The notes beneath the pieces were generated by a model. The model was not told where the DNA came from, did no database searches, and saw only the letters and a list, made by a program, of their open reading frames with translations. From contig JALMGJ010000015.1 in the NCBI GenBank assembly GCA_023362775.1, positions 10,313,501 through 10,377,500 of the forward strand: a stretch of DNA of 64,000 nt, given 5' to 3'. Each line of letters begins with the position of its first letter. Positions within the stretch are counted from its first letter, which is position 1. The DNA comes from Charina bottae. Lineage: Eukaryota; Chordata; Lepidosauria; Squamata; Charinaidae. Below are positions 31,963 to 43,114 of the stretch, one piece after another. The position numbers and the translations under genes are program-made.

Positions 31963-33251
31963 ATATTCTTCTTTTATCATTTGTGAAAACAACCTGCTCT
32001 TTTTGGTAAAAGTCTACTCTGTGCTCCAATTGATGTCTACTAAAAGTGCAAAGTTGTTATTTTCTGATCAGTTTCCTATGATGAACCTACAAAGGAACTT
32101 GAGTCTATTAATTCAGAAGCCAGCTGCTTCTGCACTATTGAAAATTAAGCAAGGTTTGACCAGATTTTGAGAGCATAACTCAGTAGTAGCTATTGAAAAC
32201 TAATTAAAAAATATGTGTGTACTTGGTTTTAAATATTCATGTTATTGAACCATTTCCACTAATGGCACAAATGACAACATAATATCTGACTTTAACAGTT
32301 GGCAGAAGCCATTTTCAAGTAGCAGTTGAACAAACAAAGATGAATTTTAATTTGCAGTGCCGGCTGAGCTGTAATAAAAAGTTACATTCCAACTGTGAAA
32401 AAAAAATGCAACACAGTTTGCTGTAGTCTTATTTACAGATGTGAATCCTTCATTTCTTATCCAATCTCATCCATATCCATGTTAGAGATTTTTAAATAAA
32501 AAAGCAGCCGTTATGGAATTGGAGATTTGTACCTTTGGGGCAATAAAATCCATTTATATAGTACTGTTTCTTAGAATTTCATTTATGACTTTCTTATTAA
32601 GTTTTACAAATGATAACTGTGCGGGTGGCAATGAAACATCTGACTTTGATTGAGATTCTGAAGCAACACAGACGAGATTAAGGCAGCAGCACCGAAATTC
32701 AAATAACAAGGATTCAAATTGTGCCTCTGCGTTTTGTTGGATAGACAATAAAATGCATTTGATTATTCTTATCTCCCACCCACCCAAAAAGAAGAAAAAC
32801 GTTGTGAAATTCTCAAGATAGCATGGAGAGCTATATTCATTTTAAAGTGGCTGAGTATGCATGTGGGTTTAGGTCCTCTCTTTCATCATGGTTTACAGAT
32901 TCCCTGGCTTCCAACACTTCCACTTAGTTTCAAGAGGAGTGATAATAAAAGTATCCCTCCCATGGGGTACTTTTGGATTAAGAAACCAGGACAACCAATT
33001 TGGCTTCAGAGAAATGGGGAAATGTGCAATAAAAAGACCTTGAAACAAATGCATGAAATAGCAAAATAGAGGCTTTGCTTGTAAGAGAAGAAAATTTTTC
33101 GAACATTGAAGACAGATTTTGACATAGTATTAGATTTAAGTATTGATGTTAATACTTTTCTTATTCTTGCTAGCTGCCACCTTCTTCTCCCTTAGTGAAT
33201 CTGTTGGACCTGCCTTGCAAAGATAATGTTACTTTGTTCCAGAATCCAACA
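31963..33251. other. No recognised feature
   Basis: A/T-rich sequence; short frames on both strands show no family resemblance. Confidence 0.4.
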
Positions 33252-33311
33252 GATCATCATGGAGAAAATCTATCTATGTGGTTGCTAAGAGTTAACAACA
33301 ACTTGATGGTA
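33252..33311 (+). mobile_element. Short 3' fragment of the old RTE family
   Basis: ATCATCATGGAGAAAATCTA, then GTTGCTAAGAGTTAACAACA and ACTTGATGGTACATAATG, match the 3' end of the antisense RTE at 7931-8035. About 60 bp only. Confidence 0.6.
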
Positions 33312-33600
33312 CATAATGGTCTAATGGTTAAGGTGCTGGGCTAGAAACCAGGAGTCTGTGAGTTCTAGTCCCGCCTTAGGCATGAAAGCTGGCTGGGTGA
33401 CCTTAGGCCAGTCACACGCTCTCAGCCCAACTCACCTCACAGGGTTGCTGCTGTGTGGAAAATAGGAGGAGGAAGGAGTATTAGGTATGTTCGATTCCTT
33501 GAGTTATATATTAAAAAATAATAATAAAGGCGGGATAATAAATAAATAAATAAATAAATAATAAATAAAATAATCAATCAATCAATCAAGAATCCAAAAG
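33312..33600 (+). mobile_element. tRNA-derived SINE, family A head with a different tail
   Basis: Head: GTCTAATGGTTAAGGTGCTG, GTGAGTTCTAGTCCCGCC and GGCTGGGTGACCTTAGGCC. The body then differs from other family A copies: CTCACCTCACAGGGTTGCTG, GGAGGAGGAAGGAGTATTAG and AATAATAAAGGCGGGATAAT, ending in (AAAT)n and (AATC)n. So two tails share one head type in this window. Confidence 0.72.
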
Positions 33601-34514
33601 TTAATGAATTCTGGTCATAGCTTCCACTTTCTCCTTTCAGTTGTCCTTCCCCTCACTGTTCAAACTTTGAACATTTCTGATCCTGTATAATCATTCCTTA
33701 CAGGGCTGTATTAAGGCCAACTGATGTCCTAAGTACAGCCCAACAGTGGTGCCCCTCGGCCCTTCCATCACTTAACTGACAAGACATTAAGACTCAGTAA
33801 GTGCTGAAAACTAAGTTGAGTGTGGCAGTGAAAGTGTTAAAGGCATGATAGCTAGGGGGGAAAAACTCTGTGGTGCCTCCCTTCCCTTGTTGCCCAAAGC
33901 AGATGCTTGTTTTGCTTAATAGTTAATCCACGGCTGATTCCTTACCTTCTCCTAGCATGTTTTAGTTTCAATTCATTCCATGCTCTTTCTTTTGTATTGA
34001 TTTTACATCCTGGAAATTTACATGGAAGAAAAAACTGAATTAGATTTACACTAGTCTGAACATATTCATGGCACATAATTGGGCACTTTCTCAGAAGTCT
34101 GTTCCTCTATGATAGAGAAAGATGATAAACTATTTTCATGATCAATGTTGCATTGGAGGTATGTGAAACTTTGATGGAGTGTTTTGCTTCAACATAATTT
34201 TGAATAAAGCACCCCCTTTGTTCAGCAGTGTGATATTGTCAATCCTAAGAGTGGAGTAGATTGACAATGTTGCTTTGCCTAGCTCTACATCAAATCCCAT
34301 TTGAAGATAGGACCTTTCTCCTCCAGTGCTGTTTGAAGTTTATCCAGTTTCAGGTTGGGTGTTTCTGGCCCAGGACAACATTCACAGCATCCAGTAAAGC
34401 CAGTCTGAAACCCCCACGGCATGTGCCGAAGGTCATCCAGGCTAAATGGCTTCAGTGCTGTAGGCTATCTTGCATATTATGCCAATATTCTCCAATCTGT
34501 GTGTCCTCCAGTAG
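33601..34514. other. No recognised feature
   Basis: No element or coding signal recognised. Confidence 0.4.
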
Positions 34515-35060
34515 TACGGGCTTCAACTCCCAGAATTGTCAGACTTGCCATACCTACTGTAACGGTACTGTATGTGTGAAAAACCTTGGGAGAATGGGCC
34601 AAGAAACACTGCCTAGGGAATGATCAGATAAGAGACAGCATAGCCCGCAGCTGGATAGTGGGCGGGGCAAGAGGCTCAGAAGGGACCCTCCCTAGTTTCT
34701 CGGGCTGTAAAGGAGATGGAGGGAGAATTGTACTTTCAGACTTGCAAGATTGATGTCAGCCTTACCAGGTAGACCAGAGAGGAAACATGACCAGATGAGC
34801 TAATTCTACTTTATTGTGAAGCTATATTGCCAGAGTCTTGCAAGTCTAAAGTGCAATCCTCCTGCCGTCTCCTTTACAGCCCGAGAAACTAGGGAGGGTC
34901 CCCTCTGAGCCTCTTGCCTTGCCCACTTTTCTACTGTGGGCTATGCTTTCTCTTACCTGACCATTCCCTTGGCAGTTTTTATTGGCCCATTCTCCCAAGG
35001 TCTTTCCCACATACCATTACACATGCTGGGGAATTCTGGGAGTTCAAAACCATACACATG
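34515..35060. mobile_element. Large inverted repeat made of LTR-like copies
   Basis: Left copy (plus) from about 34515 through TGTAACGGTACTGT, AAACCTTGGGAGAATGGGCC, GACCCTCCCTAGTTTCTCG, CTTGCAAGATTGATGTCAGC and TTTATTG to about 34850. Right copy (minus) from about 35060 back to 34856 contains the same blocks. The arms share about 170-200 bp at high identity, and both extend outward into an AACTCCCAGAATT phrase. A related single copy lies at 6527-6825. Either two LTR insertions in opposite orientation or a foldback element. Confidence 0.6.
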
Positions 35061-35700
35061 GATGGTACCCATGCTGAAGAAGGCTAAACCAAACTCAAAC
35101 AAACCAGGTAATATAGTGAGATGTGCATTCACTGATTCTGCAGATGAATTAGGACATAAGACTACTCTAATACTCAGACCATGAATGACACTGTCTCAGT
35201 TGCTGCACTTTTTATTCCATCACCCTCTACCCATTCCACTATCAAGAGTTTAAATGTTTGCTTTAATTTTCTCCCCCAACCCAATCTGTCCCTCCTCCCC
35301 GGTTCTGGTACTGTTCTTTAAATTACTTGATTTCTCAAAGTGATGTCTGTGTTAGTCCCTGAAGAAGACATCATGATGCAGGAAAAACCAAATAGAGAGG
35401 TAATGAAAGGTAATGAAATGACGCTGTGATGTGAGGACAGGTGAAACAAAACGTTTAATAGAAATCTCTGGAGCTGGAATTAGCCACTCTGCAGAAATGG
35501 GCTACTAACAGGATTTAGCATCCTGCCAGTATAATTGATGGGTATTGTAGTATTTCTTTTACCACTCTTGTAGTGGCAGTTTGTAGAATAGAATTGTTGA
35601 GACAGGTTGGAAAGCTCCAAGGTCAACTTGGCCAGCATTATCAATGTTTGTTAGCAGAATGAATTGCAGCTGGAAGTTGGAAGCTGTTAGAAAGAATTCA
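35061..35700. other. No recognised feature
   Basis: No confident element; the right part may belong to the LTR or leader of the Gag relic downstream. Confidence 0.35.
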
Positions 35701-36312
35701 GCATTTAGGGAGGGGCTGGTACAGAGGGGGATTTTATCATAGGAATTGCACGGGCTTTCTCCTCAGTCTGATCTTTGCCTTGGATGGTTCACCTGTATTA
35801 ATAAAGATTTCTTCCACATCCTAAGATGCCATGTGATTGAGAGACCTTGAATTAATAACTAAGAATCAGATTCATCACAGAAAGATCAGACTCAAAATAT
35901 CTACCTTACACAGAGACACCGTGTCTACTGATGAAGGTCAGCAGGTAAATCCAGAGCAGGAAAGTGCCTCTTCCGGAGAGGGAGAGGAAGAAAGTGGAGG
36001 GAGGCTGCATGAGAGAGCCTCCAAATGGACTGCTAAAGTACAGCTGAAAGCCCTGGGGGCTAAGAGGAAGATTCTTCCCACTCCTGAACCAGATGTGCCC
36101 TCACCCAGAGTGGTGGGGGAGCCCAAGCATTCATGGGTCATGGATGTGGGGTACAGCATGGAGAAGGACCCCACACGATGGGGAGAGGCATGAAGAAGTG
36201 ACTCCTTTCCTACCTTGTCTGTGCCAGGAAGATGAGCGGCACAAGTGGAAAGGGAGGTGAGTTTCCTGAGGGGTCAGATTTCGACTATGCAGGGGGCCCT
36301 TGAACAGCTGCT
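35701..36312 (+). mobile_element. Possible LTR 3' part and leader of a Ty3/Gypsy element
   Basis: TGTATTAATAAAGATTTCTTCC has an AATAAA signal about 20 bp before CATCCTAAGATGCC, then a leader and an open stretch (to 36193) rich in Glu and Ser just upstream of the Gag relic. No primer-binding site or second LTR was identified. Tentative. Confidence 0.3.
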
Positions 36313-36857
36313 TTGAAATACTGTATGAGCCTGGGAACGGCTGACGGTGCTGAAGCAGCGGCTTCCAGAGCTGACACCCCACAGCCTACAGAGGAGGGGG
36401 ACAGCGACGCTGAGATGGATAGAGGACACGGGGTGGATGGGGCAGCAGCCACTCGCCCTCTTTATGGCAGGGCTCCGGTGAGGCTGCCGAGAGGGGCCCC
36501 AGGATGGAAGGAGCCCTTCGGAGGAAGAGACCTAAAGGTAAAATTCACTGGGGAACCCAAGACTCTAGCTTGTTTCCTGACCCATGTAAGGGTCTTTATG
36601 GATGAGTTTGAGGGAGTTTTCCCTACAGAAAACGCAAAACTGTGACACATCTTAGCTCAACTCGAGGGGGAGGCGGCGGAATGACTTGTAGAGTTTCACG
36701 ATGCCAGGTCGCCAGAGTTGCAGGACTTTGAGAGTTTTATGACCTCTTTGCAGAGGAGGTTTGAAGACCCCCTTTCTAGAATGAGGGCCAACACAAGCTT
36801 GCAAGGGGCTCGGTTGGTGTCTGAATATGCTATGGCGTTCAAGATACAACTTCCATA
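36313..36857 (+). pseudogene. Ty3/Gypsy-type Gag, broken
   Basis: Gag forms the particle that packages retrotransposon RNA. The open part, 36313-36645, carries LKVKFTGEPKTLACFLTHVR, VFMDEFEGVFPTENAKL, a typical Gag N-terminal block of the kind also seen in domesticated RTL/PEG10 proteins. After a TGA at about 36643 the same frame continues with LEGEAAE, a second TGA, and then ARSPELQDFESFMTSLQRRF and EYAMAF, the conserved Gag core, ending near 36857. Both stops fit single C-to-T or G-to-A changes. No zinc knuckle, protease or RT follows. A decayed retrotransposon fragment, not a domesticated gene. Confidence 0.72.
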
Positions 36858-37697
36858 GCCAGACATTGGATTCCATCCAAACACTGACTTATCCTAGGCC
36901 AACTCAGCTTCAGAAAGGATACTGGATTATACATGTTCAGATCATGGGTTGGGAATATTGAATACTTAATTAGCATTGCCAAGTGCTAACTGTTACCTGT
37001 TTGAGTTTTAAATCTAGTTCCAGATGCAGATTTTGGTAAACTTATGCATATTTGAAAATGAAAAAAAAAAAATTTGTATTCCATTAAAAACTCACATAGG
37101 CACGAATGTACACTACATGCCTTAATTGCAGTTCTCTACTGACATCACCATATCCTCTTACATTTTGCTGTATAATTAAGATGAGATTCAGGGATGGGAG
37201 GGTTGCAAAAGGAGATATTCCTTTGAGCCTTCAAGTTATCTTGACAAGCTAATTTCAAATCATTACACAGAGAAGTAAAGAAATGGACTTTCTGCTAGGC
37301 AGTTCCCCCACTTCCCCCTCCCCCCTCCACAAATGAAAAGAAATATCTTTCCGCAGCCATTTTCTTCCCAGAGTTCTTCATTTGAAAAGAATCTTATATG
37401 TTCCAACTTTCCTCTGGTGTCAAAGGGTCTGTGCCATTCATTTGTGAGGCCTCGTGGGTGTCCTTTCAGTGTAATAGAGCTAAAATGCATTCAGAAGGTT
37501 AAAACCAAGCAGGGGCTGGAAAAAAGTGCCTTTCAAAGGAGAAATGTTGTGTGCTACTGAAAGAAATACTGAGTTCTTAATGCACTTTTAAACATCATTT
37601 AAAAAATATTCTATTGGTCCTCTCTGCAAATGTGTAATGAACTGTAAAAGAATAAGGTAGGAAGTTAAGCAATTTGGTACCTAACAATTGCATTTTA
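36858..37697. other. No recognised feature
   Basis: A C-rich run at 37304-37329; otherwise unremarkable. Confidence 0.4.
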
Positions 37698-37767
37698 TAT
37701 TATTATTATTATTATTATTACAATTACTATTACTATTACTATTACTATTACTATTACTATTACTATT
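37698..37767. repeat. (ATT)n / (ATTACT)n microsatellite
   Basis: ATT units change into ATTACT units and run up to the target duplication of the hAT MITE. Confidence 0.9.
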
Positions 37768-37775
37768 ATTTAAAC

Positions 37776-38046
37776 CAGGGCTTTCCAAAGTTTTCCCGTG
37801 GCGACACACCAACCGCCGTTGGTGTGTCGCCGCAGGAAAACCCAGAAGCGCTGCTGTTGCGGCAGCGCGCAAAAACCTGGAAGCGCTGCTGCCGCTTTCA
37901 GGTTTTTGCACGCCGCCGTTGGTGTCTCGCCGCGGGAAAACCCGGAAGCGCTGATGATGATCAGCGCTTCCAGGTTGTGTGGCGACACACCAGACTGTGT
38001 GTGGCGACACACTTTTGTGTCGCGACACACAGTTTGGAAAGCTCTG
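37776..38046. mobile_element. CpG-rich hAT-type MITE with 8-bp target duplication
   Basis: 271 bp with inverted ends CAGGGCTTTCCAAA and TTTGGAAAGCTCTG. ATTTAAAC flanks it exactly at 37768-37775 and 38047-38054. The subterminal GTGGCGACACAC motif occurs several times in both orientations. The body is CpG-rich with two related internal units (GTTGGTGTGTCGCCGC..GGAAAACCC and GTTGGTGTCTCGCCGC..GGAAAACCC). The five overlapping frames across it are by-products of the G/C-rich inverted repeats. Confidence 0.88.
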
Positions 38047-38127
38047 ATTTAAACAGATTACTATATAGTACTACTTTGGTACTGCCCAAGGATCTAGGAT
38101 AGTACTATTATTGTTGCTATTATTATA

Positions 38128-38152
38128 TCATCATCATCATCATCATCATCAT
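38128..38152. repeat. (ATC)n microsatellite
   Basis: About eight ATC units. Confidence 0.85.
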
Positions 38153-38244
38153 GTTTTAACACCAAAGACAGAACGTATATAGGCTAAAAAGCTAATCAAG
38201 TATTTATTATGGATTAGATGAGTAAAACTGGTTGTTCAATGTTA

Positions 38245-38335
38245 TTATTGTTTTATTAACTTCTTGTAGGCCACCCAGAGTCATTGCTATGAGATGGGAG
38301 ACTATATACATTGTTCAAATGAATAAATAATTAAA
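38245..38335 (+). mobile_element. L2-type 3' tail fragment
   Basis: TTGTAGGCCACCCAGAGTC..GAGATGGGAGACTATATAC..AATAAATAATTAAAT matches the L2 3' terminus at 11340-11420. Confidence 0.6.
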
Positions 38336-40193
38336 TCAGTCCCATTGATGTCAAGTTAGCCAGGATTTGTTTAAGACTCATTGATCCCAGTCAGTCTACT
38401 CATGTTTTGTCTAGATTGAAATCTTCTATTTTAGCTAATATTTCTCCTGGTCAGTGAAGACATAGCAAATTGCTGGTGTTGGGAATATATGGCCCACTGG
38501 GTGTTTGTGAATTACATTGCTGAGATTTCCCAGCATTGGCTATGCTTCCATGTGAGAGTTAAGGAGAGAGCCAGGGATAGCAGCTATATAAACACTCAAT
38601 AGCCACTCAAGATTCAAAGCCACCAAATTGCAGGGAAAGACTCCTTTAATTCATGGGAAGTCTGGCGACAAAGCGACAAAGTTAAATCACTCCGGATATA
38701 AGAAGGAATTGTACTTAAGAACAGGCAGTTGGGAAATCAACTAATTAAACTGGCTTCACCCTTGCTTAGAACACTTTTATGTAGCAAAGGGGTTTCTGTG
38801 GGACTTCCACCAAGTTCTAGTCTATAAGCCAAGTTAAGCAATGTAAAACCAGGATGTCTGTGATTTATTGCTTAATGCTGGTCAGAGAAGCCCAACAGCC
38901 TAGAGATTCCCTTCTACTTTACAATAACAGAAATCCTGTGATGTAAATTGATAATCTTATTGCATTTTACTGGTTAGCACCACCTTTAAAAAACATTTTT
39001 GGTTCCCCTTTTAACTCTGATTGAATTTGTTCATTTAGCCATGGGTGCAAACTAATCTGTCTATCATCTCTCTCTCTCTCTCTATCTCTATCCATCCAAT
39101 TTACCACCTTCTCTCCTGTGTCAAAGGTATGGAATCCTGGCAGTGATATTACAATATTTAGTTTTATATTCTAACTTGAAATTCAATTTATGGCTGGCCA
39201 TATCTTATTTCTAATCATTTGTGGAATGCAAAAATCTTCCCCATTTCTTCAGGAAGGACAGGAGAATAAAAAGCCTTCTGCTGTAATCTTTATGGCATTC
39301 TCAGGATGCTACATTGCATGCATCTGTAATTTTCTAAAAGCAATATTATAAACATTACAGCTTCAAAATCTGGGGTATGTGGAAGAAGCAGCTAGAATGC
39401 CACTTTACTCCCTTCATAATTTCAGTTCCAAATATAGTTTTATCTCCAGTAGGTTTCCAATAGAAAATTGCATTTGCATATAAATGTATGCTTTGGTCAG
39501 CATTAAATGATATCCTGAGAAATTGTGAAACTTCCAGTGTGAATGAATTAAGTTATTGATTGATACAGCTTAATTGGAATATGGTATAACACAGAGACCA
39601 CATACCACACACCAGAGTGGTTATGTTCCAACATTGTGCAAAACCAGATCAGTGAAGAAACTAATGGCTGCATTTGCACAAAGTGGAAACTTGGTTAGTT
39701 TTATCGTTGCTTATTTGTAGCTTAGCTTATTCTGATCTAGCTTGGTTGTTTAGTTTATGGTTCCTTGTATCTGGGGAACCCAGGGAATTAACAAGTTCAG
39801 TAACCAAGTTAAGTGTGATATGTGCAAATGCACTCACCGAGTAATATGCACCAGATGGCTTATCTCTAAAACAACTGCACTGTGAGAGAACATCATATCT
39901 CAGGGCCAGCATAGAATCTAATTCTGTGCCAAAAATCAGTCTTGTACCTCCTCAAACAATTTACATGTGAAAGAGGCTTCTGTTCTTCTAACTTTTTCTC
40001 AGGATACTTGAGAATTTCCTTTTCTAGGTGCTTTTGAGAAGAGCAGAGATTTGGGCTGCCAACTTCATAATCAGTAGATGGCAGCAAAGAGTTACAGAAA
40101 ATTCTAGGACTTCCAAGCCACCTAGTGGTCATGCAGATGGTTGCTGCCAAAATGTGGTCCCCTATTTTAAGTTAAATTTCATGTTGGAGATGT
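38336..40193. other. Non-coding interval
   Basis: A CT run at 39066-39082 and a CTCF-like core TCAGTAGATGGCAGCA at 40071-40086 (one mismatch). No gene recognised. Confidence 0.4.

Positions 40194-40242
<49 letters not shown>
40194..40242. repeat. (GT)n(GA)n compound microsatellite
   Basis: About 12 GT units followed by about 12 GA units. Confidence 0.92.
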
Positions 40243-40611
40243 AATCCTGCCTTAGACCAACACCTGGGTCATTAAAGCTCATCTGAAAGAGATCAGAACC
40301 CAGGTTTTTGGATGTCTGGGGAGTTGCTGCTTCAGAGGGCAGATGCCAAAACAGAGGCAACCAAGGATGCCAACTCTATTAGATCTTACAGGAATAATTT
40401 CACACTTCTCAGCAGTGGATCAACATAAACAAAGTAGTAGCATAACTGTGCTTTACTTCCTGACACAAACTGAACCCGTGTTCTTGAGTAAGTACTGGAT
40501 TTCATAATAGAATGTGCCAAACTTGCACTGTAGCTCCATAATGTGTATTCATTCCAAATAAAAATTGGATTGTTTGTCTGGTTGGTTTAAGAACATGCTA
40601 ATAATAAATGA

Positions 40612-40948
40612 CAGGGGGCGTGGTGGCTCAGCGGGTAAGACGCCAGGCTCGTTGATCGGAAGATCGCAAGTTCGGAGGTTCGAATCCCTAGCCCCGCGTT
40701 TCGGAGTGAGCTCCCGCACTAGCTCCAGCTCTTGCCAACCTAGCAAATCGAAAGCATGCAAATGCAAGAAGAAGAATAGGTACCACTTTGGTGGGTAGGT
40801 AACAGCGTTCTGCGTGCGTCATGCTGGCCACATGACTGTGGAAGCGTCTTCAGACAACGCTGGCTCTTCGGCTAACAAACGGATATGAGCACCAGCCCCT
40901 AGAGTCGGACACGACTGCACAAATGTGCAGGGGGAACCTTTACCTTTT
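40612..40948 (+). mobile_element. Full-length tRNA-SINE (family S) with BovB-like tail
   Basis: The head GGGGGCGTGGTGGCTCAGCG carries box A (TGGCTCAGCGG) and box B (GGTTCGAATCC). The body has GCTCTTGCCAACCTAGCAA and GGTAGGTAACAGCG. The tail has CCTAGAGTCGGACACGACTG, sharing GAGTCGGACACGACT with the BovB 3' end, and ends in CCTTTACC. The 13-bp duplication TAATAATAAATGA flanks it at 40599-40611 and 40949-40961. Probably the Sauria-type family; mobilised by BovB RT by inference. Confidence 0.9.
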
Positions 40949-40961
40949 TAATAATAAATGA

Positions 40962-41198
40962 GAGCCAGTTTGGTCTAGTGGTTAAGGCAACGGGCTAGAA
41001 ACCAGGAGACTGTGAGTTCTACTCCTGCCTTAGGCATGAAAGCTGGCTGGGTGACTTTGGGCCAGTCATTCTCTCTCACCCTAGGAAGGAGGCAATGGCA
41101 AACCCCTTCTTAAATCTTGCCAAGAAAACTACAGGGACTAGTCCAGGCAGTTGCCGAGGATTGGACACAATTGAACGGCAATAATAATGATGATGATG
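40962..41198 (+). mobile_element. tRNA-derived SINE (family A)
   Basis: Starts GAGCCAGTTTGGTCTAGTGG directly at the target duplication of the preceding SINE. The body GGCAATGGCAAACCCCTTC and end GGACACAATTGAACGG are typical of the family, followed by an ATG-rich run. ATAATAAATG appears again at about 41199, probably its own target duplication. Confidence 0.82.
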
Positions 41199-41209
41199 AT
41201 AATAAATGG

Positions 41210-42904
41210 GCATAAATGTGTACATCTTTTTACTCATGCCTCACAATTGGGATGTGCTGCATGAGCTTCAGCCAGAATAGCTCCTGGTTTTGATTATTCC
41301 CTTTTGACAGTGGTTTGTGCGCACTTGCACAAGTTCCTTCTCTCTCCTTTTTGCAGAAGCCTAGTGTTGAAGCTGCATTTTGCATATGTGTTCAACTCGT
41401 TGCATTCTGTGCTTGAAAACACAAACTTCTGCACTTGGAGATAAATTACAGTTATTACTAACTCATCCAATAGAGAAATGTAGAATCACTCTGGAACTAC
41501 TGTTTTCATTAGATTAGCTTGTACAGCAGCAATCTGTATAGCTGCGAAGATCTATGCCATTCTGTTGCTGAAGGGGATCACTTTATTCTCTGGTTGCTGT
41601 AAACATGCAGTAAACTACACCTTTGTGATACTTATAAAGATTTTTCACTAGGGAAGGGAGGGAAAACCCCTATATCATTAATACAGCTATAATAGCTTTC
41701 CTAAAATGAATAGAAAAGGAAAATTAATAATGGTTTAGTATAAAAAAAACCACTGCCATATTCCAAGGGAAAAGAGAGTAATAGTCTACTAGAATACTCG
41801 ATCTACTGGATTCTACATAGATAATCTTTAAGGGTTATCATATTTGTGTACTATAGGTAAGTAGGGTGTCAAGTCAAATCATGGAGCTGCGGGAAACGCA
41901 CCTGCCACTGTGTACATCAGCATGTGCAAATAATCAGGTGAGCATCTCCACACACAGTGCCCACCAACATGGCACAGTTGTGTGCTCACTTTTACACACC
42001 GAACCATCATCTACCCACAGCAGTGACATTGCAATGGTGCAGCAATTTTGAGCATCTTTCAAAGACGTCACAGCAAGGAGCATCTCGGCTTGCTTCTTTC
42101 TTGCAGCAAAAGGGTACGGACATCACCACACTGTCCAGGCCACCAGTATCAGTTGTGGAGAGACACAGTCCCTACCCTGATAAGAAAGGAACAAATGGTT
42201 GAGGAAATCACCATGCCTTTGCTGCCACTGGCGAACAAACCCATACATTCTTTAAAATATTGTATGGTGCTTTCTATTTACGTACGTTCTCGACATTCAA
42301 AGTTTCAACAAATTCTTAAATTTGTTAAATAAATTTTAAGTAAAACAAATTCTTCAATATCACTTGATCCATCCATGAGCAGCACATGAAATTTACAAGA
42401 GAAAACATGTCACGTTTTCAGACTCTGTAATAATGTTATTACAAGGACTTTTTTCGTTGTCCTTTAATCAACCTTTTTTTATCAGGTCCTCATAAGATAC
42501 AGCCATGCAATCTTTTTGAAACAGGTGAAGACAAGAGCCCATCAATTCTCTGCATCGAGAATATAAATATAAATTACACCAAGCACTTTTCAAATGTTGA
42601 AATATTTCACATTTTCTTATATGAACATTCATATTTAGTCTCCAACTGAAGGGCAAAATTAACCCCTTGCCATCATCCCTAATCATAGGAACTAATGAAT
42701 ATTACGTCATCACTAAATAATGGGGTATCTGTTTGATTGAATTGTAACTGTTATTAGTGGTTTGTTCTTCATCCTATTATATTGACACTTTATAAGCTGC
42801 TGAAAGTCTTCAGAAATGGAACAGCATATAAGTTAAAATAATAAATATCTGCCATGAAGACATGTTGAAGGTTTTAAATGTAGAGAATTTGGTGAGAAAG
42901 AGAG
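41210..42904. other. Non-coding interval, unassigned
   Basis: 41850-42340 has several overlapping open stretches and a different base composition, which may indicate a decayed mobile element, but I could not match it to a family. The rest is A/T-rich and featureless. Confidence 0.35.
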
Positions 42905-43034
42905 AGAGCACCATAAAATATTCTAAAACCACCCAGAGTCCCTCACGAGGAGGGAGATGGGTGGTGATAGAAATTTGATAAATAAACAAACAAACAAATA
43001 AATAAATAAACAAACAAACAAACAAACAAATACT
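42905..43034 (+). mobile_element. L2-type 3' tail
   Basis: ACCACCCAGAGTCCCTCACG, GAGATGGGTGGTGATAG, then a long mixed (AAAC)n/(AAAT)n tail. Confidence 0.65.
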
Positions 43035-43035
43035 T

Positions 43036-43114
43036 GGTTTCATTTTATTTATTTATTTGTTTATAATTCAATTTATATCACCGCCCCATCTCCCCCAAAG
43101 GGGACTCTGGGCGG
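43036..43114 (-). mobile_element. L2-type 3' tail, inverted
   Basis: TTTATTTATTTATTTG, then CCCCATCTCCCCCAAAGG and GACTCTGGGCGG: an L2 tail in reverse, tail-to-tail with the preceding one. Confidence 0.65.

Noticed and set aside
37674..38102. Five overlapping frames, both strands
   Set aside because: They lie on a microsatellite and a G/C-rich hAT MITE with inverted repeats; symmetry explains frames on both strands.
40612..40700. tRNA gene
   Set aside because: Box A and box B are present but belong to the SINE head; a SINE body and BovB-like tail follow, and the same unit recurs four times.
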